Below are positions 6,189-14,929 of a DNA stretch of 64,000 nt, piece by piece. This stretch comes from Lachnospiraceae bacterium. Lineage in GTDB: Bacteria > Bacillota > Clostridia > Lachnospirales > Lachnospiraceae. Below the pieces are notes generated by a model. It saw only the letters and a list, made by a program, of their open reading frames with translations. It had not been told where the DNA came from and searched no databases. Position numbers and translations under genes: made by a program. The first letter of the stretch is position 1. Each line of letters opens with the position of its first letter. The stretch lies in the NCBI GenBank assembly GCA_024681775.1, contig JAILAF010000069.1, positions 1 through 64,000 of the forward strand, in the 5' to 3' direction.

Positions 6189-8513
6189 TCACATTGCAGA
6201 TGCGGCTTCCGCGGCGTCCAGATCTGCGTATCCATAGAGTCTTGCGCTCTCCCGCATGGTCATTTCCGCCAGGTTCGCGCCTTTTCCCGCCAGCTCCACA
6301 ATGAATCTGGCATAGAGCTCCAGCATTTTGTCGGAATAGGTGCCCAGCTCTCCCCGCAGGTAGGTCTCGTAGGAGGTTTCAAAGGGGCTGTCCTGCTCGG
6401 TGCGGATCCTTCTGGCCTTTCCGGCCAGCCCCGGGTAGCGGGAGGCGAAATCTTCCATCCAGCCCACCTGGATCCCGACGATCTGCTCGATGATGACGGT
6501 CTTTTCAGGCGTCAGGGCCGGGAAATGATCCTTCAGCTCCTCATAGCGCTCGGGGGCGGTGGAAGCCATCATCCGTCCGTATTTTTCGGTGATGAGATTG
6601 TGCCCCAGCCGCATCTCCCTGCGGAAATCATAGAGGTATTGCAGCAGCATTGTGCGGTTCCAGGTCAGGTACTGGCTCCTGCGCATGATGGAAAAAACGG
6701 GCCAGTTGTCCTGGCAGTCTGCTCTGCCCCCCTCATTCTGTACCCTGTCGAAGGCAGCGAATTCCAGCCGGGCGATCTCCATGGCCAGCTCTTCCGTGGT
6801 CTTCCTGCTGTCGATGCTCTTGCCCAGCAGCTCCTCCACCTGATCCGCCAGATTCTGGTCCACATCGCTGATATCGTCCGTGGCGTAGAGCTCCCGGGCC
6901 AGGGCTTCCCCGATGTGATTCATCCGCAGCTGCAGGAGATTCTCGCTCTGCGGGGAGATCTCCTCTCCTCCGAGGATCCCCATGCCTTCCTTCCAGGTGG
7001 CGGTCAGGAGCTGCTCCAGCGCTCTTCCCGCCTCAGTCCGCTCCATCTCCTTCCGGAGCCATTTGTCGTGGATGGGGTAGCGCCCCTCCGCATAGAGATG
7101 GATCTTCCTTGCGATGCGCAGCGCATCGTGGAGACACTGGGAAGCCGTCTGGAAGTCCTTCCTGCGGATGAGCCGAAAGAGATTGTACTGTCCCTCCCGT
7201 CCGAAGATGCCGCAGCTCTCCGCCAGCTTGGCATAGCGGATGGGTGCGGGATACCCCTGCAGGAGTTTTTCCCGGAAAGCGGTGAAGATCCCCTCATCAT
7301 CCCGCCAGATCTCGCCGTTTGTGGCTGCCGCCAGGGAAGCGTCGCTGACATTTTCCCAGACGATGCCCTCATAGGTGCGGGACTGGAGGAGACGCTCGTA
7401 AAAGTCCCCGATGACGATGACGCCTCTGCGCCCTGCCCCCTGTGCTTCGGGCGCTCTCGTAAAGCCGCCGAAGGAATCGGGCAGCGCGTCGTAGGCTTTC
7501 TGCAATGCCTCACCGATCTCGCCGTAAGTCTCCTCCGTCACAAAGAGGCAAAAAGAGGGTCCCCAGTCGTGGTCCCTGGAGTAGGCATCATCCAGCCCGA
7601 AGGCGTCGGACCCCTCTCCCACCAGTCCTGCGGCGATCCGCCCGGCGTATTCCGGAAAACGCTCCGCGATCATGCCTGCGCCGTATTGTTCATAATACCC
7701 TCGGCAGAGGTCCAGCCCCCGGGGGCTGGCTGCAGCTGCGCAGGCCTCGTAATTTTCCTTCAGCCGCTCGTAGTAGCCGTTCCGGCCCAGGGTGATCTCC
7801 ATGAGCGCCATGGCTTCCCGGTAGACCTCCATGGCTGCTTCGAACTCTCCCCTGATGTAGAGACAGCTCCCCAGAGCGGACTGGGCAGCACAGGTATGCT
7901 GGTCCCGGACTCCCTGCTCCGCAAACATTGCGAGGGCCGTCCGTGCCTCCTTCTCCGCACCTTCCACATCTCCCATCATCACTTTGGTGCCGGCGATGTT
8001 GGTCCTGGTGACGGCTTCCTCGTACGGGTTCCCCCGCTGCACGCATAATGCAAGGGCCCGCTCCAGGCAGGCCAGTGCCAAATCCGGCTTTCCCATCTCC
8101 TGGAAGAGCAGGGAGCGGTTGTTCAGGAGGCTGGCCATCAGCGGATCCTCCGGCTGCAGGATCTCCTCATAGATGGCCTGGACCCTGTCATAGAGCTCCG
8201 AGGACTCCTCCAGTCTGCCGGCGGCGCGGTAAAGGGTCGCCGCATTCAGCAGCGTGGTGGCATAGGGAATGGAGGATGGGGGCACCACCCGTTCCGCTGT
8301 TTCCATGGCATCCGCTGCCGCCTGAAATCCCTTTTCCCACTGGGAGGTCTCACGGCAGACGCCCATGAGCTCGTTTAAGAGCTTCAAGAGACTGATCTCA
8401 TCTCCCTCATCCACGGCGGCGGCCAGGGCGTTCATCAAAAGGTCCTCCGCCTCCTGTGCCCGTTTTTCATCAAAAAGCTCGTCAATCCTGCGCAGTACCG
8501 CTTCCACATCCAT
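6189..8513 (-). CDS. TPR protein with DUF4037 nucleotidyltransferase-like and DUF4125 domains
   Basis: 774 residues in three parts. Residues 1-240 are helical tetratricopeptide repeats (for example YATTLLNAATLYRAAGRLEES). A central DUF4037-like domain contains GSDAFGLDD (about 301-309) and SRDHDWGP (about 312-319), the aspartates expected of a nucleotidyltransferase fold. The C-terminal DUF4125-like domain contains GGRADCQDNWPVF and LTEKYGRMM-type motifs. The protein should be cytoplasmic. The ATG at 8513 overlaps the SDR stop as TGATG, with GGAGGG 8 nt upstream, and is preferred over a GTG nine bases earlier. Translational coupling links it to the SDR gene. The function and target are unknown. 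Confidence 0.75.
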   Translation of the reverse strand: MDVEAVLRRIDELFDEKRAQEAEDLLMNALAAAVDEGDEISLLKLLNELMGVCRETSQWEKGFQAAADAMETAERVVPPSSIPYATTLLNAATLYRAAGRLEESSELYDRVQAIYEEILQPEDPLMASLLNNRSLLFQEMGKPDLALACLERALALCVQRGNPYEEAVTRTNIAGTKVMMGDVEGAEKEARTALAMFAEQGVRDQHTCAAQSALGSCLYIRGEFEAAMEVYREAMALMEITLGRNGYYERLKENYEACAAAASPRGLDLCRGYYEQYGAGMIAERFPEYAGRIAAGLVGEGSDAFGLDDAYSRDHDWGPSFCLFVTEETYGEIGEALQKAYDALPDSFGGFTRAPEAQGAGRRGVIVIGDFYERLLQSRTYEGIVWENVSDASLAAATNGEIWRDDEGIFTAFREKLLQGYPAPIRYAKLAESCGIFGREGQYNLFRLIRRKDFQTASQCLHDALRIARKIHLYAEGRYPIHDKWLRKEMERTEAGRALEQLLTATWKEGMGILGGEEISPQSENLLQLRMNHIGEALARELYATDDISDVDQNLADQVEELLGKSIDSRKTTEELAMEIARLEFAAFDRVQNEGGRADCQDNWPVFSIMRRSQYLTWNRTMLLQYLYDFRREMRLGHNLITEKYGRMMASTAPERYEELKDHFPALTPEKTVIIEQIVGIQVGWMEDFASRYPGLAGKARRIRTEQDSPFETSYETYLRGELGTYSDKMLELYARFIVELAGKGANLAEMTMRESARLYGYADLDAAEAASAM

Positions 8514-9265
8514 CAGGTCCACCCTCCGTCGATGGTAATGATCTGTCCCGTCATATACGCGGGAGACTCCAGGAGCTTCACCGCCAGCGCCGCCACCTCC
8601 TCAGGGGTGCCGATGCGGTCCGCCGGGATCTCCTCTTTCAGGTCATCCAGTTCCTCCTGCGTAAAGCAGGCATTCATCCGGGTATCGATGACGCCGCAGG
8701 CGATGGCATTGACTGCGATGCCGCTGGGCGCCAGTTCCTTGGCCAGGGCTCTGGTAAAAGCGTTGAGTCCGCCCTTGGAAGCGGAGTAGGCCACTTCCAT
8801 AGATGCCCCCACATTCCCCCACACGGAGGAAATGTTCAGGATCCTTCCCGCATGATTTTGCAGCATCAGCGGGATGGCCAGCCTGGACATATAGAAAGGC
8901 CCCGTCAGGTTCACTCCCAGGACCCGGTTCCATTCCTCGGTGCGCATTTCCGACAGAAGGCCCACATAGGAGATTCCCGCATTGTTCACCAGCACGTCCA
9001 GCCTGCCGATCTCCTCATAGAGGTCCTGCACCTCCTCCGGGTTGCTGACATCGCAGTGCACCGCCCGGCAGAGGATCCTGTATTTGTTTTCCAGGCGCAC
9101 CTGCAGCGCCAAAAGGTCCGGCATGGAGCCGTCGCAGGTAATGATGAGGTCATACCCCCCCTCCGCCAGGGCTTCCGCAATGGCTGCGCCGATGCCCCGG
9201 GATGCTCCCGTCACCAGGGCCAGGGGTCTGCCCGAATCGATCTGATAGTTTTGTGTCTGTTCCAT
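8513..9265 (-). CDS. Short-chain dehydrogenase/reductase, FabG-like
   Basis: This 250-residue Rossmann oxidoreductase has TGASRGIG (19-26) for the cofactor, NNAG, and the YSASKGG catalytic Tyr/Lys preceded by the ISS serine. It ends ITIDGGW, typical of 3-oxoacyl-ACP reductase-like SDRs. The start at 9265 (MEQTQNY) follows an AGGAGG site; an in-frame extension has none. Because it sits beside a DUF4037 protein rather than other fatty acid genes, its substrate may be something other than an acyl-ACP. The downstream TPR gene overlaps its stop codon. Confidence 0.85.
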   Translation of the reverse strand: MEQTQNYQIDSGRPLALVTGASRGIGAAIAEALAEGGYDLIITCDGSMPDLLALQVRLENKYRILCRAVHCDVSNPEEVQDLYEEIGRLDVLVNNAGISYVGLLSEMRTEEWNRVLGVNLTGPFYMSRLAIPLMLQNHAGRILNISSVWGNVGASMEVAYSASKGGLNAFTRALAKELAPSGIAVNAIACGVIDTRMNACFTQEELDDLKEEIPADRIGTPEEVAALAVKLLESPAYMTGQIITIDGGWT

Positions 9266-9304
9266 AGGTGCCTCCTGATTTATAGCAGTAAGAATGATCC
9301 TACG

Positions 9305-9460
9305 GATTGCTTCGCTGCTCCGCAGCTCCCGCAATCCTGCAAACACTCATAATCCGCTGATTTCCGGCTTCGCAGGAAATCGCTGCTTATTCGTGTTTGT
9401 TAGGGCCATGAAATCATAGTCGCTCATCCGTGCAAGCACGGATCGCGGCTCTGATTTATG
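9305..9460. repeat. Three consecutive imperfect palindromes between GDPD and SDR genes
   Basis: The first is GGATTGC/GCAATCC (9305-9311, 9331-9337). The second is a 60-bp compound palindrome (9340-9399) with outer arms CAAACAC/GTGTTTG and inner arms GATTTCC/GGAAATC. The third (about 9407-9460) has core ATCCGTGC-AA-GCACGGAT (9426-9443) and outer arms AAATCA/TGATTT reaching the GDPD stop codon. They may act as a terminator or mRNA stabiliser, and they resemble the spacer at 16964-17075. Confidence 0.7.
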
Positions 9461-10259
9461 CCCCTGGATCATTCAAATATTCCTCCGGAGAATTGACAAT
9501 GATGTCAGTTACGCCCTTGCCTGCCGCAGCGGGATAGTCGTGCGCTACGATGGGGCGGTCTGTGTTGTAGAGCGGCTCCTGGCAGTTCCAGGCCCTGATT
9601 TCCTTACCGCTGCCCTGCACCTGCTCCCAGCCCTCCAGCTGCAGGATATCGGGATGGTAGGCATCCGCCCCCACCGCATCTCCCAGCCGGATGCAATCGG
9701 ACAGCCTGTCCGCCAGCATTCCAGTTTTGACCTTCGGGTCGATCTCCTTCATGATCCGGACGGAATCCGGCAGGAAGGAAGAGTAGACGATATACGCTTC
9801 CAGGCCGTACTCCTTCACGCAGTCATAAGTCTTCCGCTCAATACCGGGGTAGCGGACCACGCTCGTCTTCAGCTCGATGTTCAAAAGCAGCCCTTTTTCC
9901 CTGCAATAGGGTGCCAGGGCATCTAAAAGCTCCCGCAGGGAAGGGATATGATAATCCGCCGAAAGAAAACGGCCGGCAGCCCGGTCCGCTTCCTTGATCC
10001 GCAGCGGGATCCGCTGCAATTCCTCCAGGCAATAGTCCCCCACGGCACCGGTGCCCAGCGTGGTGCGCTCCAGGGTCTCGTCGTGGATCACCACCAGCTC
10101 TCCGTCCTTCGTCAGATGCACATCGAATTCGATCCCCGTGATGCCCGACAGTTTCGCACAGGCAAGGAATGCCGGAATGGTGTTTTCCGGCATGGTTCTG
10201 CTGCAGCCCCGGTGTCCCCAGATGCGGACCGGGCGCTGCTCTTTTTCCGTATGGTTCAT
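9456..10259 (-). CDS. Glycerophosphodiester phosphodiesterase family protein
   Basis: 267 residues with the GDPD TIM-barrel motifs: HRG (16-18), PENT (24-27), metal ligands in EFDVH (44-48) and HDE (59-61), and a C-terminal VTDIIVNSPEEYL. These enzymes split glycerophosphodiesters such as glycerophosphocholine, or wall and membrane polyol phosphates, into glycerol-3-phosphate and an alcohol. There is no signal peptide, so it is probably cytosolic. GGAGGAAGC precedes the ATG. The radical SAM gene upstream ends 69 nt before it, so it may share that operon. Confidence 0.9.
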   Translation of the reverse strand: MNHTEKEQRPVRIWGHRGCSRTMPENTIPAFLACAKLSGITGIEFDVHLTKDGELVVIHDETLERTTLGTGAVGDYCLEELQRIPLRIKEADRAAGRFLSADYHIPSLRELLDALAPYCREKGLLLNIELKTSVVRYPGIERKTYDCVKEYGLEAYIVYSSFLPDSVRIMKEIDPKVKTGMLADRLSDCIRLGDAVGADAYHPDILQLEGWEQVQGSGKEIRAWNCQEPLYNTDRPIVAHDYPAAAGKGVTDIIVNSPEEYLNDPGA

Positions 10260-10328
10260 GATGCTTCCTCCGCGCGGAGCGCCCCAGCAGGCACTCCTTC
10301 ATAAAATGACATTCGCGTCACTTTGTAT

Positions 10329-11474
10329 TCATCCTTTTTTCGCCAGCCAGTCCTCCGCCTTTGCCACGTGCCTGTTTGCCACGGCCCATGGGTAAGCGTT
10401 GGTGTGGAGGGGATCGCAGTACCTGCAGGACGCCATGGGGCGGGAGATCCGCTCCAGGATGTCGATACCGGTGATGTCCGGATCATAGAGATCGATGATG
10501 TCCCCGGGGCCTGCTGCCATCTCTGCTCCCAGCACCTCTCCGTAGCGGTCCATGAGGAAGGGCAGGATGCAGGTACTGATCCGTCCCCGCTCCAGGAAGG
10601 TACACCTGCTCACATCACAGTGCGCAAAGGATACCGCCGGGTCGCTGCTTCCGGAAGGATCCATACAGTTGCGGAACACATGCACGGGATCCGTAAAATA
10701 GCACCGCACGCCGTATATGCTGCACAGTGTACGGATCTTGTCATGCAGGGGCACGGAAGGGGGATACTGGCTGATGTCCAGATTGGCATGGACCTGCCGC
10801 ATGGTCTGCAGGAGCGCCGCACGATCCTCCTTCATCAAAAGACCGTTGCTCACCACATGGATCTCCGTGTCCGGGAAGGCATCCCGAAGGGTCAGGAGAA
10901 ATTCCGGCAGCTCGGGGTTTAAGAGGGGCTCTCCTCCCATGAGGCGGAAGGTGGTGATCCCCCAGAACAGCTCCCGGAGCCTGGAGATGTCCGAGCGAAA
11001 CTGCTCCAGGTCCCCAAAACGGGGCTCTGCCACGTTGGAGAGGTGGGTGCAGCCCTTACAGTTCAGATTGCAATGATCCGCAATGTGGTATTCCAGATAG
11101 TCCAGTCTGGGCTTGTCCGTCTCCAGGCATTCCAAACGGTCGAGACTCAGCTCCCCCAGCGGAAGGTTGTAATCGTACTGGGGCATGTAGAACTGGCCGG
11201 GGATCCCCAGGTTCAGGAGCCTTAAGGAAAGGCTCTTTAGCCTGGCATTTTCCGTGGCAAGGATCGCAATATCAAAATCCCCTGCGCGATAGCGATCGCC
11301 CAGGGTCTTTTCCTCCACCGCGGGGTATCCGTCAAAGGTATCTCCCTCGCAGCCGTCCGTCATGACGCAGTCCACCACCAGATCCCGATCGGGCTCCAGC
11401 CGTACCAGCGTAGTTAACACGAGAGCGCAGTTTGCGCTCCCGCAGATTGCAACTCTGATCTTATCTTCTGCCAT
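10329..11474 (-). CDS. Radical SAM protein with N-terminal nucleotide-binding-like domain
   Basis: 381 residues. An N-terminal Rossmann-like domain (IRVAICGSANCALVL, residues 6-20) is followed by a radical SAM core with Cys135-X3-Cys139-X2-Cys142 (CNLNCKGC) and GGEP (180-183). Two later cysteine groups (CDVSRC, and CRYC near the end) may ligate an auxiliary cluster, as in SPASM-like proteins. It probably modifies a sugar or small molecule by radical chemistry, but the reaction cannot be read from sequence. It overlaps the preceding nucleotidyltransferase gene by 14 nt and has AGGAGG at 6 nt. No small precursor peptide gene is adjacent, which argues against a RiPP role. Confidence 0.85.
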   Translation of the reverse strand: MAEDKIRVAICGSANCALVLTTLVRLEPDRDLVVDCVMTDGCEGDTFDGYPAVEEKTLGDRYRAGDFDIAILATENARLKSLSLRLLNLGIPGQFYMPQYDYNLPLGELSLDRLECLETDKPRLDYLEYHIADHCNLNCKGCTHLSNVAEPRFGDLEQFRSDISRLRELFWGITTFRLMGGEPLLNPELPEFLLTLRDAFPDTEIHVVSNGLLMKEDRAALLQTMRQVHANLDISQYPPSVPLHDKIRTLCSIYGVRCYFTDPVHVFRNCMDPSGSSDPAVSFAHCDVSRCTFLERGRISTCILPFLMDRYGEVLGAEMAAGPGDIIDLYDPDITGIDILERISRPMASCRYCDPLHTNAYPWAVANRHVAKAEDWLAKKG

Positions 11475-12546
11475 CGATGGCCTCCTGTCCGGTCAGGGCA
11501 GCTTCCATGCGTTTCATCTCATCGAACTGTCCCATGTCATACCAGGCTTCCTCGCTGACGGGATAAATGCCGGTGCGCTCTCCCGCCTCCCGGTAACGGT
11601 TGATGATATCCGGAAAACCGATGGGAGTGTCATTTTCCATCTCCTCAATGACCCGTGGTTCCACCACATAGCAGCCGGTGTTGGTGAGGAAGGAAAGGGA
11701 AGGCTTCTCCCGGATGCCCTTGATAGCGCCGTCCTCCCGCAGGTCCACCACGCCGTAGGGGAGCTTAAAGTCCTTGGCGGAGGTCACCATAGTGATGACA
11801 TTCCCCTGGTTCTTGTGGGACCGCAGGATCTTCGAATAATCGTCCTTGATCAGGATATCACAGTTGGTCAGGATAAAGGTGCTGTCCACTCTCCCCTTTA
11901 AGAGAGAGAGGCCGCCGCCGGTGCCCAGGGGCTTGTCCTCATCCGCATACTCGATGCTGTAGGGGTATTTTCCCTCCCCCAGGTAAGCCTTGATCATGGA
12001 CTTTTTGTGATTGACGATCAGGATAAAACGCCGCGCACCGAAACGGTAGAAGCTGTTCATGATATGCTCAATGATGGGAATATCGCCGATGGGGATCAGG
12101 GGCTTGGGCAGGATCTTGGTATAGGGATAGAGTCTGGTGCCCAGGCCGCCCGCCATGATCACCACGGGAACGTCCGTCAGGGAGTGAATGGCGTTGGGAG
12201 AAAGGATACTGCCGTCACCTTCCAGGAAGAGGATGTCCGTGATCTTCCCCTCGTCATCCACCAGAGGCACGGACTCGATGTGGAAGGAACGCATGATCCA
12301 CTCTGCCAGACCCGGCTCATAGTCCGAAACCCGGATGAATTTCGGATTGTAATTGGCCATTTCCTTTACCGGTGTCTCCAGATTGCCGCCGGAGATCAGG
12401 AATCTGCGGACATCGCCGTCCGTCAGCGCTGCCACCAGCTTTCCGTCCCGCACCAGAAAAAGCACCCTCTTTGCCGTAGCGTCCAGACGCTTTAAGGCCT
12501 CAATGGCCGAGATCTCCTCGGAGATCTGCATATCCTGAATACTCAT
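11461..12546 (-). CDS. CBS-domain sugar-1-phosphate nucleotidyltransferase (PtmE/RfbA-like)
   Basis: 361 residues: a CBS pair (about 1-115, with LTDGDVRRFL), then a nucleotidyltransferase domain with MAGGLGTRL (131-139), KILPKPLIP (144-152) and a TNCDIL metal-binding motif. The layout matches Campylobacter PtmE, a GlcN-1-P guanylyltransferase, and related sugar nucleotide pyrophosphorylases. Base and sugar specificity cannot be read here. CBS domains often bind adenosyl ligands, so activity may be allosterically controlled. It is flanked by DUF6492 upstream (21 nt gap) and the radical SAM gene downstream (overlap), forming a sugar-nucleotide operon. Confidence 0.88.
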   Translation of the reverse strand: MSIQDMQISEEISAIEALKRLDATAKRVLFLVRDGKLVAALTDGDVRRFLISGGNLETPVKEMANYNPKFIRVSDYEPGLAEWIMRSFHIESVPLVDDEGKITDILFLEGDGSILSPNAIHSLTDVPVVIMAGGLGTRLYPYTKILPKPLIPIGDIPIIEHIMNSFYRFGARRFILIVNHKKSMIKAYLGEGKYPYSIEYADEDKPLGTGGGLSLLKGRVDSTFILTNCDILIKDDYSKILRSHKNQGNVITMVTSAKDFKLPYGVVDLREDGAIKGIREKPSLSFLTNTGCYVVEPRVIEEMENDTPIGFPDIINRYREAGERTGIYPVSEEAWYDMGQFDEMKRMEAALTGQEAIDGRR

Positions 12547-12567
12547 TGTCCTTAAGACCTCCCGGGA

Positions 12568-13524
12568 TCAGAACAGACCCCACTGCTCCACATTGCCGCC
12601 GTTAAACTCCTTCTGCGCGTTCTCCAGCATGATCCTGGGACGCATTTTTGCCTGATATTCCGGATTGTCGAAGAGGTGCCTGTGATCCTCCCGGACCGAC
12701 TGGTTCTTCTCGAAGGAGATGGCATCAAAGTCCTGCGCCAGCCATACAAAATCCTCCTCCCGGATGGTGTCGGGATCAAAGAATTCCGCACCCAGGCGGA
12801 AGGAATGCCACTCCCGGAGACGGTACACCGAGGAGTGCTTTAATGCCATGTAGGAGCCGTAGGTCTCAAACTCGCTGAAGGAATTCACCTGCAGGTCCGC
12901 GGGCTCGATGGCGTTTATGATCTTCTGCCAGTAGTACTGACCGGGGATCTCCTCGTTCGCCTCGATGGCGGTGAGCAGCTCTTCCATCAGCTCTGTCTTA
13001 AACAGCATGTGTTCGGAGATGAAGGAAGGGCCAATGAGTTTGGAAAGGCCCGGAATCAGCTTACCCATGGTGTCAAAATAGCCCGGTACGTACTCCGCCT
13101 TCACATCCAGGTAGGGCTTTCCGTTTTCGGAGAACATGGAGAAGGGCTTGCAGGGGATGGTGTCCCCGTCCCAGACCATGTAATATTCCTGGGGGCAGAA
13201 GTCCGCGTAGCTCATTTTCAAAAACTGCTGATAATACCAGCCGGCGATGCCTCTGGGGAGGGGCTGACCGTTCAGGATGCCTGCCATGCGCTCGGAGATG
13301 GCTTCGTAGACGGCGTCAAAGGGAAGGATGGCATTTTCGTCAATAAAGACGTAGGAATCGCCCCGCTCATCCTGCTCCATCCGTTCCAGGACCGCGGCGG
13401 AACCCACCACGGCGATCCGCTTTGCGGGCAGGTTTTGCAGGATCCTGTCATAATGCTTTGCCACTCTGGCGTAGTCCGTGTCCGTTACAACGATGAGTGC
13501 GTCATAACCCTGTACATCCTTCAT
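12568..13524 (-). CDS. DUF6492-like putative glycosyltransferase
   Basis: 318 residues. It contains EYYMVWDGDTIPCKPF, a DxD-type motif in the setting seen in DUF6492 and other GT-A-like enzymes, plus SEHMLFKTELMEELLTAIE and a conserved Trp/His-rich region (YRLREWHSF). There is no membrane segment. It probably transfers a sugar from the nucleotide made by the next gene, but donor and acceptor are unknown. AAGGAGG precedes the ATG. It is the first gene of the three-gene unit with the nucleotidyltransferase and the radical SAM protein. Confidence 0.7.
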   Translation of the reverse strand: MKDVQGYDALIVVTDTDYARVAKHYDRILQNLPAKRIAVVGSAAVLERMEQDERGDSYVFIDENAILPFDAVYEAISERMAGILNGQPLPRGIAGWYYQQFLKMSYADFCPQEYYMVWDGDTIPCKPFSMFSENGKPYLDVKAEYVPGYFDTMGKLIPGLSKLIGPSFISEHMLFKTELMEELLTAIEANEEIPGQYYWQKIINAIEPADLQVNSFSEFETYGSYMALKHSSVYRLREWHSFRLGAEFFDPDTIREEDFVWLAQDFDAISFEKNQSVREDHRHLFDNPEYQAKMRPRIMLENAQKEFNGGNVEQWGLF

Positions 13525-13564
13525 TTATGGGTCCTCCTTCTCTATAGCCCGCTCTGCGGTCTGT

Positions 13565-14533
13565 TTACGCTCCGAACAATTCCTCTATGGTCTGCAGGAT
13601 CTCCTCCGGCGTTTCGATGGCACCTAACCTGCCCCTTGCTTTCGACGCCCCGGGCATCCCCGCCGTGTACCAGGCCAGATGCTTGCGCATCTCCCGGACG
13701 CCGATATAGTCCCCTTTTACTTCCAGAAGGAGCTGTGCGTGGCGTCTCGCCACCGCCCCTTTCTCATGCTTTGTCGGTGCGGGGAGTTCCTCCCCCGTTT
13801 CCAGAAAATGCACCACTTGCCGGAAGATCCAGGGATTCCCCTCGGCTCCTCTGGCGATCATGATACCGTCGCAGCCGGTCTCCTCCAGCATCTGCCGTGC
13901 CTTCCGGGGGGATGTGATATCCCCGTTTCCGATGACCGGGATCCGCACCGCTTCCTTCACCTGCCGGATGATGTCCCAGTCCGCCTCGCCTGCGTAGTAT
14001 TGGGATCTGGTCCTGCCGTGGACTGCGACGGCGCTCACCCCCGCATCCTCGGCCCTTTTTGCCAGCTCCACCGCATTCACATGGTCCGCATCCCAGCCCT
14101 TCCGGATCTTGACCGTCACGGGCTTGCTGCTGCCCTTTACCAGCTCCTTCATGATGCGTCCCGCCAGTTCCGGATCCTTCATGAGTGCGGAACCCTCCCC
14201 GTTATTTACCACCTTGGGCACGGGACAGCCCATGTTAAAGTCCAGGATATCGAAGGGGCGGTCGTCGATGCTGCGGGCCACCTCTCCCACCAGCTCCGGC
14301 TCCGAGCCGAAGAGCTGCAGGCTCACGGGATGCTCGCTCTCCCGGATCTCCAGAAGCCGCTCCGTGTTTTTGTTGTGATAGGAAATGGCCTTGGCACTCA
14401 CCATCTCCATGCAGACCATGCCTGCTCCCATCTCCCTGCACAGCACCCGGAAGGGAATGTCCGTCACCCCCGCCATGGGGGCCAGGATCACGGGATGATC
14501 GATGGTCACGTTCCCCAGCTGCAAAGGCTTCAT
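13565..14533 (-). CDS. dusB: tRNA-dihydrouridine synthase DusB
   Basis: A 322-residue FMN TIM-barrel enzyme: LAPMAGVTDIPFR (18-29), catalytic Cys103 in NMGCPVPK, VHGRTRSQYY, and GNGDI followed by ARGAEGNPWIF. DusB reduces specific uridines in the tRNA D-loop using NADPH. Its ATG overlaps the stop of the DUF6145-like gene by 4 nt (ATGA), so it is the last gene of the argF-birA-DUF6145-dusB operon. Confidence 0.95.
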   Translation of the reverse strand: MKPLQLGNVTIDHPVILAPMAGVTDIPFRVLCREMGAGMVCMEMVSAKAISYHNKNTERLLEIRESEHPVSLQLFGSEPELVGEVARSIDDRPFDILDFNMGCPVPKVVNNGEGSALMKDPELAGRIMKELVKGSSKPVTVKIRKGWDADHVNAVELAKRAEDAGVSAVAVHGRTRSQYYAGEADWDIIRQVKEAVRIPVIGNGDITSPRKARQMLEETGCDGIMIARGAEGNPWIFRQVVHFLETGEELPAPTKHEKGAVARRHAQLLLEVKGDYIGVREMRKHLAWYTAGMPGASKARGRLGAIETPEEILQTIEELFGA

Positions 14534-14916
14534 TCGGACTCCCCCAATTCCTTCAGGAGCGCCTCGGGGCTCTCCCCCAGGATCACCAGGCGGTAGTAGA
14601 AGCTCAGCTGCTCTAAGAGCTCCGCCCTGGTCCGGCGGATCTCGCCGATGAGGAGTCCCGAAGACACCTCGTCGTAGTAGATGTCATCCTCTTCGGATTC
14701 CGTGGTCAGTACCACATCTCCCTCGGGGGCAAAGCCGATGGTGAATACGCCTCCCACCTCCTCGGTAAAGAGGACACAGATCACCTGCAGCTCCTCCTGA
14801 ATGGATTTGGGTACCTTGGCAAAATCCGGATTGAAATAAAATTTTTTCTCATAAGCGCTGGAGCCGCAAAGGATCAGATTCCCCCGCCCGTCCCGGCGCA
14901 GATCTTTCTCACTCAT
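14530..14916 (-). CDS. DUF6145-like conserved protein
   Basis: 128 residues (MSEKDLRRDGRGNLILCGSS). An YEKKFYFNPDF segment is followed by VICVLFTEEVGGVFTIGF, acidic EEDDIYYDE, and a helical end RRTRAELLEQLSFYYR. This pattern fits a small family seen in Lachnospiraceae (DUF6145 from memory). Function unknown, cytoplasmic. It starts 13 nt after the birA stop with a modest GAGAGAAG site. An upstream in-frame extension is rejected because it lies inside birA and lacks a site. Confidence 0.65.
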   Translation of the reverse strand: MSEKDLRRDGRGNLILCGSSAYEKKFYFNPDFAKVPKSIQEELQVICVLFTEEVGGVFTIGFAPEGDVVLTTESEEDDIYYDEVSSGLLIGEIRRTRAELLEQLSFYYRLVILGESPEALLKELGESE

Positions 14917-14929
14917 ATTCTTCTCTCGT

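Noticed and set aside
10329..11474. RiPP biosynthesis by the radical SAM protein
   Set aside because: No short precursor gene, peptidase or exporter is adjacent. The neighbours are sugar-nucleotide and transferase genes.
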